Positions 46,069-56,305 of a DNA stretch of 64,000 nucleotides are shown here, one piece after another. The number at the start of each line of letters is the position of its first letter. The stretch's first letter is position 1. The notes under the pieces were generated by a model, which was not told the origin of the DNA, searched no databases, and saw nothing but the letters and a program-made list of their open reading frames with translations. The position numbers were made by a program, and so were the translations under genes. Source of the DNA: Linum tenue (lineage: Eukaryota; Streptophyta; Magnoliopsida; Malpighiales; Linaceae); NCBI GenBank assembly GCA_946122785.1, contig CAMGYJ010000006.1:69379676-69443675 (forward strand). Reading direction: 5' to 3'.

Positions 46069-47497
46069 CACGCTAAAACACAACACCTAACAATGGCCAA
46101 GTGTAACCAATGAAAGGGACTGCAGTATAGTGGCACAAGTAATAAATATCGAATCCACGGGTCTCTAGAGTTACTATTACTCAGCTTCAGTTCATTATCT
46201 AGCAAACTAGATTAAGGATTGATTAACTAAATTACTCTACTAACTAAACTAAGTAAAACTACTAATTACAGTTTGGGAACTCACTTAGGTATGATTCCCC
46301 CTAGCTCCTCAATTAGGTCCAAGTTGCAATTACCTTTGGTTGATCTACTGATGATTAAACTGCGGAAGATCCTAAATTAGCTTGGAATCTCTTAAGCTGA
46401 CCAAGCCCTCTCAGTCAAACTACCCGGCAGACGACTAGTCTTCACCAGGATAGAAAGCTGAGGCTATGAACACAGAACTCTACTACTGGAATGAATTCCA
46501 GTACAAAGCAGTGAATTGATTGACTCTCGCACAACCAATTCACCACTATCAATCAAGGAAGCTCTCTTAACCTAATCAGATTCTATCTATCATAGGTTAA
46601 AGCAGAAATCAAGAGAATTTGATCAAGATTCAATTGACTCAATAAATCATGCCTCAATCGATTATAATCAAACAATATAGCATCCAAAACTTCATACAAG
46701 AAAGATCCTAACACATGGAACTAGGGTTCCTCAAAACCTAAGTGAAGGGAAGTTACTCCATAGAGAAGAGAGAGACTGCAAAAATATGATCTAGATCTTC
46801 AATCTCCATCTCCAAGCTTGATTCCCGAGCTCCAATGGCGAAGAAATCCTCCAAAATAGCTCCAAGAATGTTCCCAAGTCGCTCTCTCTCTCTAGGGTTC
46901 GTCCCTTGGGTGTTTGGGAACCAAAACCCAGCTCTCTCTTTCCTTTGGCTCGAATCTGCCTCAAAAACCCGATTCTGGGCGAATTACGGGCTGAATTACG
47001 GTCGTAATTCTTCCATGCCCGTATTTTGCCCAAAACACGCGTTTTGGTTATGTTTCAGCGCACCCAAAGCTCCTCTCGGCAGTGAAATTACGGGCATGGG
47101 AGGCCAAATTACGGTCGTAATTCTCCTACCCGTAATTCTTCCTCCTCTCCTGTTCAAAGCTTCGTTTCTCCCTCGTTCGGACTCCAAATCAGTCGCCGTT
47201 TGAACCCAGACGCTCGTAGTCTCATCCTCTTTCTTTTCATAACAAGCTTGCCTAATTATTTTTCCATAAAGTGAGGTATAAATCCATTCTTCTTCCGGTC
47301 ATGACCGAGTTTCTTCTCCCTAATCGCCAATTGATCTCTGATTGACTTGAAACTTGCGTCTATGCTTCACTTTATGTGCTAGGGCCTGAAATGTGACAAA
47401 GGAACACAACCTAGCGTAAAATAGGCCAAAGAAGCGATAATTCAAGCTTAAACGATCAAGAAACAAAGGGGAAAACATGTGCAAATATCGAGTCATC
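46069..47497. mobile_element. 1.4-kb insertion with 9-bp TSD, class unclear
   Basis: The 9-bp repeat AGCTGGTGA occurs at 46060-46068 and 47498-47506 and rejoins CACTA sequence when removed. The insert starts CACGCTAAAACACAAC and ends TCGAGTCATC, with no terminal inverted or direct repeats that I can see. Near the right part GAATTACGG and its complement alternate. Phrases such as TCGAATCCACGG and the reverse-strand GACTCGATATTTGCACATG recur in plant genomes in my recollection. A 9-bp duplication without TIRs would fit a non-TIR MULE. Confidence 0.7.
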
Positions 47498-47711
47498 AGC
47501 TGGTGAATTTGTTGTTTGGTATATGTTAAATATATCTTTTTCAAGCTTCTGACTCTTTTTTTTTATCTCTCGAACTATCAATTGGTGATGGCGGTGATGT
47601 AGGCACGACATAAGGAAAAGAGAGAGCAAGTGAAGCGATGGTGATTAGCCACCGGAGGTCTAGCACTCTTGTTAGCTAGTTTTTTTTTTTATGGAAATCT
47701 GTAGGAATATA

Positions 47712-50700
47712 TTAATCAGGTGTAGCGGTTACATTGTCCGACTCTATCTGATCAACTAGAAACATCGGTGGTCTATCAAACCAAATCATACTCTCGTTCC
47801 ATCTCGTCTCCGAATGGCACATAATGTGCGCAGCCTTGTTACCTTCTCTTGGTGAGAATTGCCAGCTCCCCTGTCCCATTTCGCCTAGGAGCTTCCGAAT
47901 GTTCCTGCATATAATCCCAACTTCAGTATGGATACTTCCCGCTGCCACGAGCTTGGATGTCAGCGTTTGGCAGTCTGTTTCCAAGATCACATTCGTCAAC
48001 TGAGCTTGGGCAGCGACCTGTAATCCGAATTCCGCGGCCAGGGCTTCAGCCATCTCCGTCTCCCACATTCCATGAAGCTTTTTTGCAGCGGCTAGGATGA
48101 ACTTCCCCTCCGCATCCCGAATAACAGCACCAAGACCAATACCCCCTGTTGGAAAGATCCCCGCATCTGTGTTTAACTTCACAAAACCATACCTTGGTTT
48201 CTTCCAGCACTTCACCCCAGCGGGTTCGATTAGCCTTTCTTCTTCCCCCTGCTACGTTCGGTACTCCTCAATGAAGGCCTTTGCACGGGGCACAATCGCA
48301 CTCTCCTCCATTTTTTGGCCATTGAACAGTTGGGCGTTCCTTTCCCGCCATATAAACCAGAGAAGGACACACCAATCTTCCACCTCAGCAGTCGGTTTCG
48401 TCTCCAACACCTTCTTAAACCAGGAATAGCTACACTCGGACTGACGGGATTCAAAGCAGCTTGCCAGAGCCGACCCTCTCCACAGTCTAGAGGACCACGC
48501 GGAGTCCCCGAAAATGTGGGCTTGAGTCTCACGATCATCACAAAAAGGGCACCTGTCTCCCCATCTTGTACTTTTTCCACTTATATGATCTCCTGTAGAC
48601 AAAATGTCTCTCAAGAAACGCCAAAGGAAGTGCTTAATTTTTGGTGGAATTTTTAGCCCCCACAGCCCCTTCCACACTTCCGCCCCTCCGAACTGCACGA
48701 TCGACTCCCTTGCTTTGAATTGCTCTAACCAGTAACGATACCCGTCACGGACAGTGTATTCGCATGAGTTGCTTCCCCTCCAGATCAGCCTATCCTTTTC
48801 CTCAATATCTCGGAGAGGAATTTGCCGGATTACTTCAGCTATCTCTGTCGGAAAGCAGCCCTCCAGAACTGCCTCATCCCACCTGTCCGATTCCGTCGAA
48901 ATTAGCTCGCGGACGCTGGCGTCAACCGGGAGCCCCATAGGAGCAGACTCCACAAAAGATACAGGCTCGGTGGGTAACCATCTATCCCCCCAAATGCGGA
49001 TTGAAGCTCCATTGCCTACTCTCCACCGAAGACCATCGTTTAAGAAAGCTTGAGCGCCCATTAAGCTCCGCCAGATGAAGCTGGGACGGTAGCCCTCTGA
49101 AGCGTCCAGGATAGAGGTGTTTTTATGATACTTAGCACACAATATCCGCCCAATCAGCGAGTCGGGCCTTTCATACAACCGCCATAGCTGCTTTGCGAGC
49201 ATTGCCGTGTTGAAACCCTGCATATCCCGGAAACCAAGGCCTCCTTCCTCCTTTGCACATATCATCTCCTCTCTTCTTAGCCAATGCACTCGCCTTTCCA
49301 CTCCTCGCTGACCCCAATAAAAATTACCAATGAGTTTGTGAATTTCCTCCACCACAAGAGTAGGAATCCGAAATACCGACATAGCATAGGTGAACTGTGC
49401 TTGTGCCACCGATTTTATCAGTACTTCTCGACCCGCCACTGATAGCGATCTTTCCTTCCAGCTCTTAAGTTTCTTTCGAAGTCTCTCCAGGATACCCTGG
49501 AAAATATCTTTCTTCGAACGTCCCACTACAGTCGGTAGCCCCAAGTATTTGTCATGCTTTTCCACCAGCTTCATTCCCAGTTCGCCACTGATCATCAAAC
49601 GCAGGTGCATCTTCACATTTCCACTGAAAGAGACTTCAGATTTTTGGAAACTAACCTGCTGACCAGACTCTCTCTCATAAGCTCCCAAAATTTCCTTCAA
49701 GGTGCTCGCCTCCTTGACAGTCGCTTTTCCAAAGAAAACGCTATCATCGGCAAAGAAGAGATGAGTAATTAATGGTGCCCCTCTTGCCGGGGAGAAGCCG
49801 TGAAACTTTCCTTCAGCAACAGCCTTTTTTGTAAACGCGGAAAGGCCCTCTGCGCACAGAAGAAAAAGGTACGGGGATAAAGGATCCCCCTGCCTCAATC
49901 CTCTTTCTGGGGTAAAACTCTGTGACTGATGCCCATTAACCAAGACTGAGTAGGACACCGTCCGAACACACATCATAATCCATAGTATCCACTGTTCCGC
50001 AAAACCCATTTTCCGCATAATTCCTTCAAGGAACCACCACTCCACTCGATCGTATGCTTTTGCCATGTCGATTTTAGCTGCAAAATAACCTCCCTTGCTA
50101 GTCTTCCCAATTTTCTTCATCGAGTGGAAGCATTCGAAGGCAGCCATGACGTTATCCGTTATGAATCGTCCCGGCACAAAAGCACTTTGTTCCTCTGTAA
50201 CCACCGAATCCAACACCTCTTTCAGGCGGTTCGCAAGCACCTTTGCCACTAATTTATATAGCACATTGCACAGGCTGATAGGTCGGAATTCTTTAGGGGA
50301 GTCCGGATTCTTCACTTTGGGGATCAGAGCAATAAGAGTATGATTGAGCTGCTCGGGCATAATCCCTCGGTCCAAGATATTCAGAACTGTCCCCACTACA
50401 TCATCGCCAATAATGTTCCAGTATCGCTGATAAAAGAGCACGGACATACCATCCGCTCCCGGAGCTTTTATCTTTCCCATCTGCTTAAGAGCTACAACCA
50501 CCTCATCTCGGCAGAACGGACGGGTGAGGGCAGCATTTTGCTCCACAGAAATGGATGATCCAATCGCGTCCAACACCGGGGTTGAGTCTGCCCTGCATGA
50601 AAAAGGGACAAGAAATAATTAACCATGCAGACCTGGATCTGCTCAGTTCCCACGTGCAGGAGCCCTCCCTCGTCCTTCAGTTTTCGTATAGTATTTCTCC

Positions 50701-51821
50701 TCCTGCGAGCTGAAGCTTTTTTTATGGAAGAAATTAGTATTATTATCTCCCTTCCTCAGCCAATCAATTCGTGACCGCTGTTGCCAATAGATTTCTTCAT
50801 TGTCTTCTACCTCCAACAGTTCCGACTCAAGTTGCTTCAGTTGAAAGACAACCTGTTCCATTTTTTTACCCCGTTCCAGCGAGCGGATCGCCCTCCTAAT
50901 GCGCTCTTTCTGTTTCCGGAAGTTTGGGGAAGCCGAGAGGCTCCAAGCATTTAGCTCATCCCTGCAGGCGTTAATCTTTGCAATAGTATCACCCGGAGGC
51001 CCTCGGTTCCACGCTGCAGCTATCACATCAGGGCATTGCTCATGCTTTGCCCATTGGGATTCAAACCTGAACATCCAACCCCATTTCGGGTCTTCATCAT
51101 CCTCGCCATTCGTATCACAGACAATCGGGCGGTGATCCGACTTTATCTTGTCTAAATGCTTCACTCTCGCCTTTGGAAAAGACTCACACCATTCTTTGGA
51201 GGCAAGGAATCTATCCAGTCGTTCTTCGATGAAACCTCCTGCAGAGCGGTTGTTCACCCAGGTAAACTTGTACCCTTGAAATCCCAAATCATTGAGGCCC
51301 GTGTCAAAAAGACACTCTCTGAAAGCTGCCATATCAGCTGTACGAGCTTCACGGCCACCCTCCTTTTCTTCGTTAGTTAAGATTTGGTTGAAATCCCCCC
51401 CCCCCCCGCACAGCCAAGGTCCATCCCATTGCTGAGAGAGGGTTCTCAGAAGCTCCCAAGTTCTATGCTTTTCGCTATCTTCTGGCCACCCATATAGACC
51501 AGTAAAGCGCCAGTCCACTGAACCCTTCTCTGAGATTTTTGCATCAATGTAATGAAGGTCCTTTGACATTATTTTTACCTCCAAATCTTCTCGCCACCAT
51601 AAACTAACTCCCCCCGCTCTACCACCACCCGATCTATCAGTCGGCCAACACTCTCCTCGCTCGAAACCCAGCTCAAGCTGCGTGGTTTCATTTTCATCTT
51701 CCATCTGCTTGGTTTCCATCAGGAAAACCATATCTGGGGTTGTGTGTCGCAAGAGCGACTTCAGCGATTTAACTGCTCGCTTGCTCCCCATCCCGCGGCA
51801 GTTAAAACTCAAAATTCTCAT
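47712..51821 (-). pseudogene. LINE ORF2: AP endonuclease, reverse transcriptase, RNase H (disabled)
   Basis: ATG at 51821 opens MRILSFNCRGMG. The endonuclease shows the expected N (FNCRG), E (METKQ), Y (TGLYGWP), D/N (GDFNQ) and SDHRP residues. RT follows with AYDRVEW, RQGDPLSPYLF and the catalytic FADD (LFFADDSV). A zinc-ribbon-like C-terminal block comes next, and RNase H (47712-48240) with NTDAG, ETDC and a late His. Breaks: one extra A in a run near 50725 shifts the frame out of HKKASARRR, a second shift lies near 50590, and an in-frame TAG at 48252-48254 (possibly from CAG) separates RT from RNase H. A 13-C homopolymer at 51395-51407 adds two glycines before DFNQ. All domains are present but no full protein can be made. 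Confidence 0.92.
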
Positions 51822-53529
51822 TTATGACCCGAAGGGGATAGGCTCCCCGCGCCCTTTAGTTTGCTTATTGCCTTCCCCGTCACGCCACTTACGACGTTGA
51901 TCAACACGTTTTCCTTGTCCAACTTTCCTTTCCCGCTTTCTTTTTGTTTGGGGTTCTGATTCATTGACTTCCCCGACTTTGAACCAGCCTGGGAGGAGAC
52001 TACTATCTTTTTCCTGAGATTCTGCATGCCCGGATTACTTGTCACACCCTTGGTAGTGCTTTGTTTTCCGCTGTCCTCCACACGACCAAAAACAAATTGC
52101 TGTATGGGGACCTCGATCAATTCCGTTGCATCTTTGCTCAATTTGCCACTAGAGGGTGCCTCCTTTTCTAACTGTGCCCCATTATCACCCATCTCCTGAA
52201 CTTCTAGGACTTTTCCCGGGTCCACTGGTTCTGTCAGCTGGGGGGAGCCTCCTTTGTTGTCGGGGGTACACTGGTCAGGAGTTGCCTCCTCTTCCATTTC
52301 CTCCACCAGGGCACTATATCGAGATCCCCCCTGCCCTCCAAATTGCTGTTGCAGGATCTTTTTCCCAGAGGAGATTTGTTTTTGCCCTCCATTCTCCCCA
52401 GGTGAGTTCTGTGTTTGTTTCTTTGTCTTTCCTTTCGGTTTCACCATCATCCACTCGCCATATAAAGGTTCGGGGGCCTTGGGGGCCACGTCCTTTCCTC
52501 CCTCATTAACAGTTGGCGACTCGCTCACCACCTCCTTATTAAGGGAAGGGCAAGCTTGCTTTGAGTGACCGTACTTTCCACATTCCGAGCATATCTGATG
52601 CAGGCCTTCATACTCAATATAGTAGGTGGACCCTTCGATTTTTTACTTTGAGAGGAGAGGCTTCGACAGGTCAACCTCGACACATACTCGGGCATACCGG
52701 CCTCTCTCCCCCGTTTGAGTAGCACGGTCAACCCGAATAGGTCTGCCTATTCTCTCCGCTATTCGTTCAGCAGCCTCCTTGTTGATAAACTCCGACGGCA
52801 AGCCCGGGAGTCTAGCCCACACCATGGTGGTGGCCACCTCCGCACAGCTGGGATTGAAGTTTTTCCTCCAAGGTCGGACAGTCAGGTAATATTTACCAAT
52901 CCGCCATGGGCCCCCCGCAGCTGCTTGCTCGTAATCAAACTGACTCAAAAATCGAACTGCATAGTATCCATACGTGAGGCTCGAGATTTGGATCACCCCA
53001 CATTTTGCCCATAGGGACTCGAGCCGCCGGGAAACCACTGGGAAAGGAAACGAGCGTCCAAGCACCTTAACAATAAGAGCTGATCGCCACTGACGCCTCC
53101 ACTGATTCTTTTCCGATGCTTTGAACGGGATCGTAGGGCATCGAGGGTCATCATCCTCCGGGACCTCATCATCCTTGTCATCCTCGCGCATAGCCTCTGC
53201 CACATCCTCAGAATCGGAATCAGCCACATACCATTCCTCCTGCACCATATTCTTCCCGAAAAGCTTTTTTGATGCCCCCGCCCATGGTGATGTCGTGGGT
53301 GGGACTTCTTTGGTCTGCTTGCTTCCACTACTCCCATCATCTTTGAGCATCTCGTCTGAATCAAACAAAGGTTATCACTCATCGGTTTTGCACGCTTCTT
53401 TGTAGGTTGCGTATCACGGTCACGCCTGTTGTTTGGGACAGGGAACACATTCGGCGGGCAACAGGATTGAGTGCTTCCGTCGGGAGGCTTCGCCCCAGGG
53501 GGGATATCCCCCGGCCCCGCGTACGTCAT
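51818..53529 (-). pseudogene. LINE ORF1: DUF4283 nucleic-acid-binding domain and CCHC zinc knuckle (disabled)
   Basis: Start MTYAGPGDIPPG at 53529. After about 50 residues a one-base shift near 53370 moves the frame to FDSDEMLKDDG. An acidic stretch precedes the DUF4283 domain (SALIVKVLGRSFPF ... GPWRIGKYYLTVRPW ... WARLPGLP). A TAA at 52643-52645 interrupts just before the linker IEGSTYYIEYEGLHQ and the zinc knuckle CSECGKYGHSKQAC (CX2CX4HX4C, about 52550-52590). The tail is Lys/Gln-rich, as for RNA-binding chaperones of plant L1s. Its stop overlaps the ORF2 start by ATGA. Confidence 0.9.
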
Positions 53530-53849
53530 GGAGAGCCGCAGCTGCGGCGAGGGCAGAGTGTAACCGGTAGCGCTAGGAGTTGGGTCGCCGCTCCGAAGAA
53601 GTCGCAGCTAGTTTTCATTGTCGTAGTTTTGTGTTTATGTTTGTCCAATTTGTTTTTCTTTTTCATTATGTGTATGGTTTATGCATTTTCCATATTGTAC
53701 TTTATTTATGTAAGGGTACATTTTTTACTCCAGAAATGAATGATAATTGAATTGCTACCTCAGTCTTTCAATTAAAAATATTCCAAAGATTGGAATACTC
53801 ATTGCCAACATTGAAGCCCACGAGCTACATCAACTTGTTGTCTACAAAA

Positions 53850-54395
53850 TATTTCGTAGGAGATGACTTGTTGTCCAAAAAATAGTTGTTAAGAGACTAC
53901 CGACTGTCTCGAAAAAATACCACCTAAGGAACAACTTGTTATTTCAAAAGATAGTTCTTTATGAACGACTTGTCGTCTCGAAAGCACTGCATTAGGGATG
54001 ACCATGTGTCTTTAAATATAGCTTTTAGCAACGCGTAATGTCTCGAAAACCCATCATAAGGGAGGACTTATTGTCTCCAAAATACTTCATAGGGAACGAC
54101 TTACTGTCCATAACACAATTCACAGGAGACGACTTATGGTCTCCAAAAACACTGCATAGGGGACTACATACTGTCCTAAAATTATAGAAAAAAGAAAATA
54201 AATTAATTAGAATTTTTGGAGTTTTGGAGACGACTATGTGACACTAATATTGGGGACGACTTTCATTTTTTGTTCCCAAAAGAATAGAGGACGGAACCTA
54301 TAGGCACCACCCGTGGGGACGAAATTTGTCGTCTCCTAAAGATTTGGAGACGAAAAACCCATGTTTAGGAGACAACATTTTTCGTCTCCAAAACT
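53850..54395. repeat. CACTA subterminal repeat array
   Basis: About ten degenerate copies of (GG)GA(G/C)GACTTNTTGTCTCNAAA spaced by roughly 45-60 bp, followed by inverted copies near 54360-54395. In CACTA elements such arrays bind the regulatory TNPA-type protein. Here no such protein is encoded. Confidence 0.75.
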
Positions 54396-54414
54396 CACCA
54401 ATTTTGTAGTGTAT

Positions 54415-55470
54415 ATAAATAAAAACTATTTTATCAGGACCATGTCGTGTACGTGTGTCTATACTCTATGGTTGGGCACCGTCGGGAGTCGGAACCACTT
54501 CAATTATTATGCATGGGTTAATTCGCATTTCTAAATCGAAACTCTCCCAACCGTCGTCCCTTACTCGCCATTATACCTGTTTGGACTTTGGAGGCATTGA
54601 ACAACCAGAAACCAACAAAGTCCACCCCTAGGGTAAAAAAAAAATAATAATAAAAAAATTAACGCATACAATGCCCAGCTTGTTAATAGAAACGGAATAA
54701 AGTAATAATCGAAACGGGAGACAAGATTTACGTGGTTTCCTTGTTCGTAGTGAACAAGACTAGTACACACGAAAGTGTTTTATCTACTTTTCTTATTCAA
54801 CTGCACAACTCACTAATCATACATTTATACAAACTCGGTCATTCTCCCGCATTAACCCTGATATGCACCCCAAAGCAAAAACTGTGAGAGTTTAGGCCCA
54901 AAGCAGACAATATCTTAGTTGGAAAAAAGTTCGGAATGTTACAATGACAACTTAGCCCCTTAATCCACCGAGGCACCACATTTTATTTTGGATAGCGCTT
55001 CATGGTACCAATTTGTGATCTTAGTGCCAAACCTGTCTCTTCTGCTCGATACCTTACCGCTTGGCGGCAAGCCCGTCGCTAGTCAACTTGTTGCCACCTT
55101 ACCTTAGTACCCACCTAGATAAGGGAGAGGGCGATTGGTCATATTGAGGCTAGGGAGAGGGCACTCGACCACTTAATTAGAACAATAAATCCAACCCGAT
55201 AAGGCCAAACTAACTCGGCTAATCTTATAAACACATTAAATTTCTTGTAATGAATTCATATACGAGTACAAACTTTAATCTTTATGGTAAACAAATTGTC
55301 ATAATTTAGAATCATATAGCTGAGCTATGATAAGGCCATTCACATATACTTGAATCGAGATTTGGAGTCTTGAAGCTAAATCGAAATAGTCAAGTTTGGG
55401 TAGTTATGAATCACAAGTTATGATTCGTTGATTACTTTCAAATCAAGACTTGCTACAAAGCAAAATTGGT
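54415..55470. other. Intergenic with LTR-like fragments
   Basis: Around 54715-54780 the phrase AAGATTTACGTGGTT...GTGAACAAGACTAGT is typical of plant copia LTR DNA. At 54898 GGCCCAAAGCAGACAATATC resembles the TRIM LTR at 41890. No complete element and no gene can be drawn. Confidence 0.4.
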
Positions 55471-55566
55471 AAATCAGAGGGAAAAAATCCCAAAGTACAC
55501 TAGTTTTTAAAAAAAATTCCCAAAATACATAAGTTATAAAAAAATTTCCAAAAGTACACATGTTTG

Positions 55567-56017
55567 GGCATCACCGTGTTTGACAAAAGCGGTGAAGGTT
55601 ATCACCGCGTTTGTCAAAGACGGTGAATACTTCACCGTTTTAAAAAACAACGGTGAAGTATTCACCGTTTTTGTATAAAACGGTGAAGGAATCACCGTTT
55701 TAAACAGAGAAGGTGAATACTTCACCGTTTTAGGCAAAAACGGTGAAGCCTTCACCGTTTAAGTGGTCCACGGTGAAGGCGCTGACGTGGACTAACGCGG
55801 GGTATTCACCGCGTTAGACAAACACGGTGAACACCCCGTGTTTGTTTGCGTCAGCGATCCGCGTCGCTGGCGCGTTCACCGTGGCCGTTGGATACGGTGA
55901 GGCGCGGATCGTGATTTTCTTTCCAGATCCGACGCCTCACGCTGAGCCACGTCGCTCGATCCGCGCCTTATCACCGTCCTCGAGAAACGCGGTGACTTCA
56001 CCGTTTCTGTTAGACGC
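55567..56017. repeat. 30-bp palindromic minisatellite of the left TIR
   Basis: Seven regular units of exactly 30 bp have the form TCACCG-(about 14 nt)-CGGTGA, each an imperfect inverted repeat, followed by three looser units to 56017. Unit centres are variants of TTTGTCAAA or TTTTAAAA. The matching array in the right TIR is at 60878-61203. Likely transposase-binding or fold-back DNA. Confidence 0.92.
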
Positions 56018-56071
56018 GGTGAAGACTGGGAGAATTTAATTCTCGGCAGATCCCTTCCCCCTTCCCCCAAC

Positions 56072-56079
56072 TATAAATA
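56072..56079 (+). promoter_or_regulatory. TATA box of the PMD gene
   Basis: TATAAATA next to the end of the left TIR array, 234 bp upstream of the ATG at 56306, followed by a CT-rich leader. Confidence 0.65.
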
Positions 56080-56305
56080 CCCCCTTCCCCTTTCACTTTC
56101 AACTCACCCCACAAACATTTCACTTCTTTCTCCCTCAATTTATCCGCTCTAGTCTCGTTCTAAGTATGCTCTGTGGTTGCGGCTAAGTCCGATCTTCCAC
56201 ATCAGAAAGAATTACTAGAGTTTGACCCTAAAGCCCCCGTCCCGCTAAGTTCCCGTCCCGCTCAAACCTAAACTCGTCGAACATCTGTCCGGCCTACGCC
56301 AAAAA

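Larger units (their letters stand above)
47684..53605 (-). mobile_element. Near full-length L1-type LINE in the CACTA element
   Basis: The minus-strand element has a poly-A tail (poly-T from 47680). It is flanked by AGCTAGTTTT at 47674-47683 and 53606-53615; on its own sense strand the duplication starts AAAA, as expected of target-primed reverse transcription at a TT/AAAA-like site. It contains ORF1, endonuclease, reverse transcriptase and RNase H in the L1 order, but with several stops and frameshifts. Confidence 0.88.
45272..54411. mobile_element. CACTA (En/Spm) element, 9.1 kb with nested insertions
   Basis: Ends CACTACAAAATT (45272) and AATTTTGTAGTG (54411) are perfect inverted repeats, flanked by the 3-bp TSD TAT (45269-45271 and 54412-54414). 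Both define the CACTA superfamily. Subterminal repeats of the type GGAGACGACTT and TTGTCTCCAAA fill 53850-54395, with fewer copies at 45300-45440. After subtraction of the two nested insertions only about 1.8 kb of element remains, without TNP2/TNPA-like transposase. It is therefore a non-autonomous element. Confidence 0.93.

Noticed and set aside
55534..55755. Minus-strand frame with a 10-residue KTVKYSPS-type repeat (and its twin at 60954-61160)
   Set aside because: Pure by-product of the 30-bp TIR minisatellite, whose period is a multiple of three.
55567..56017. Regular repeats reminiscent of a CRISPR array
   Set aside because: Units are contiguous palindromes of one element family with mirrored copies in the opposite TIR, in plant nuclear DNA. 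No spacers and no cas genes.
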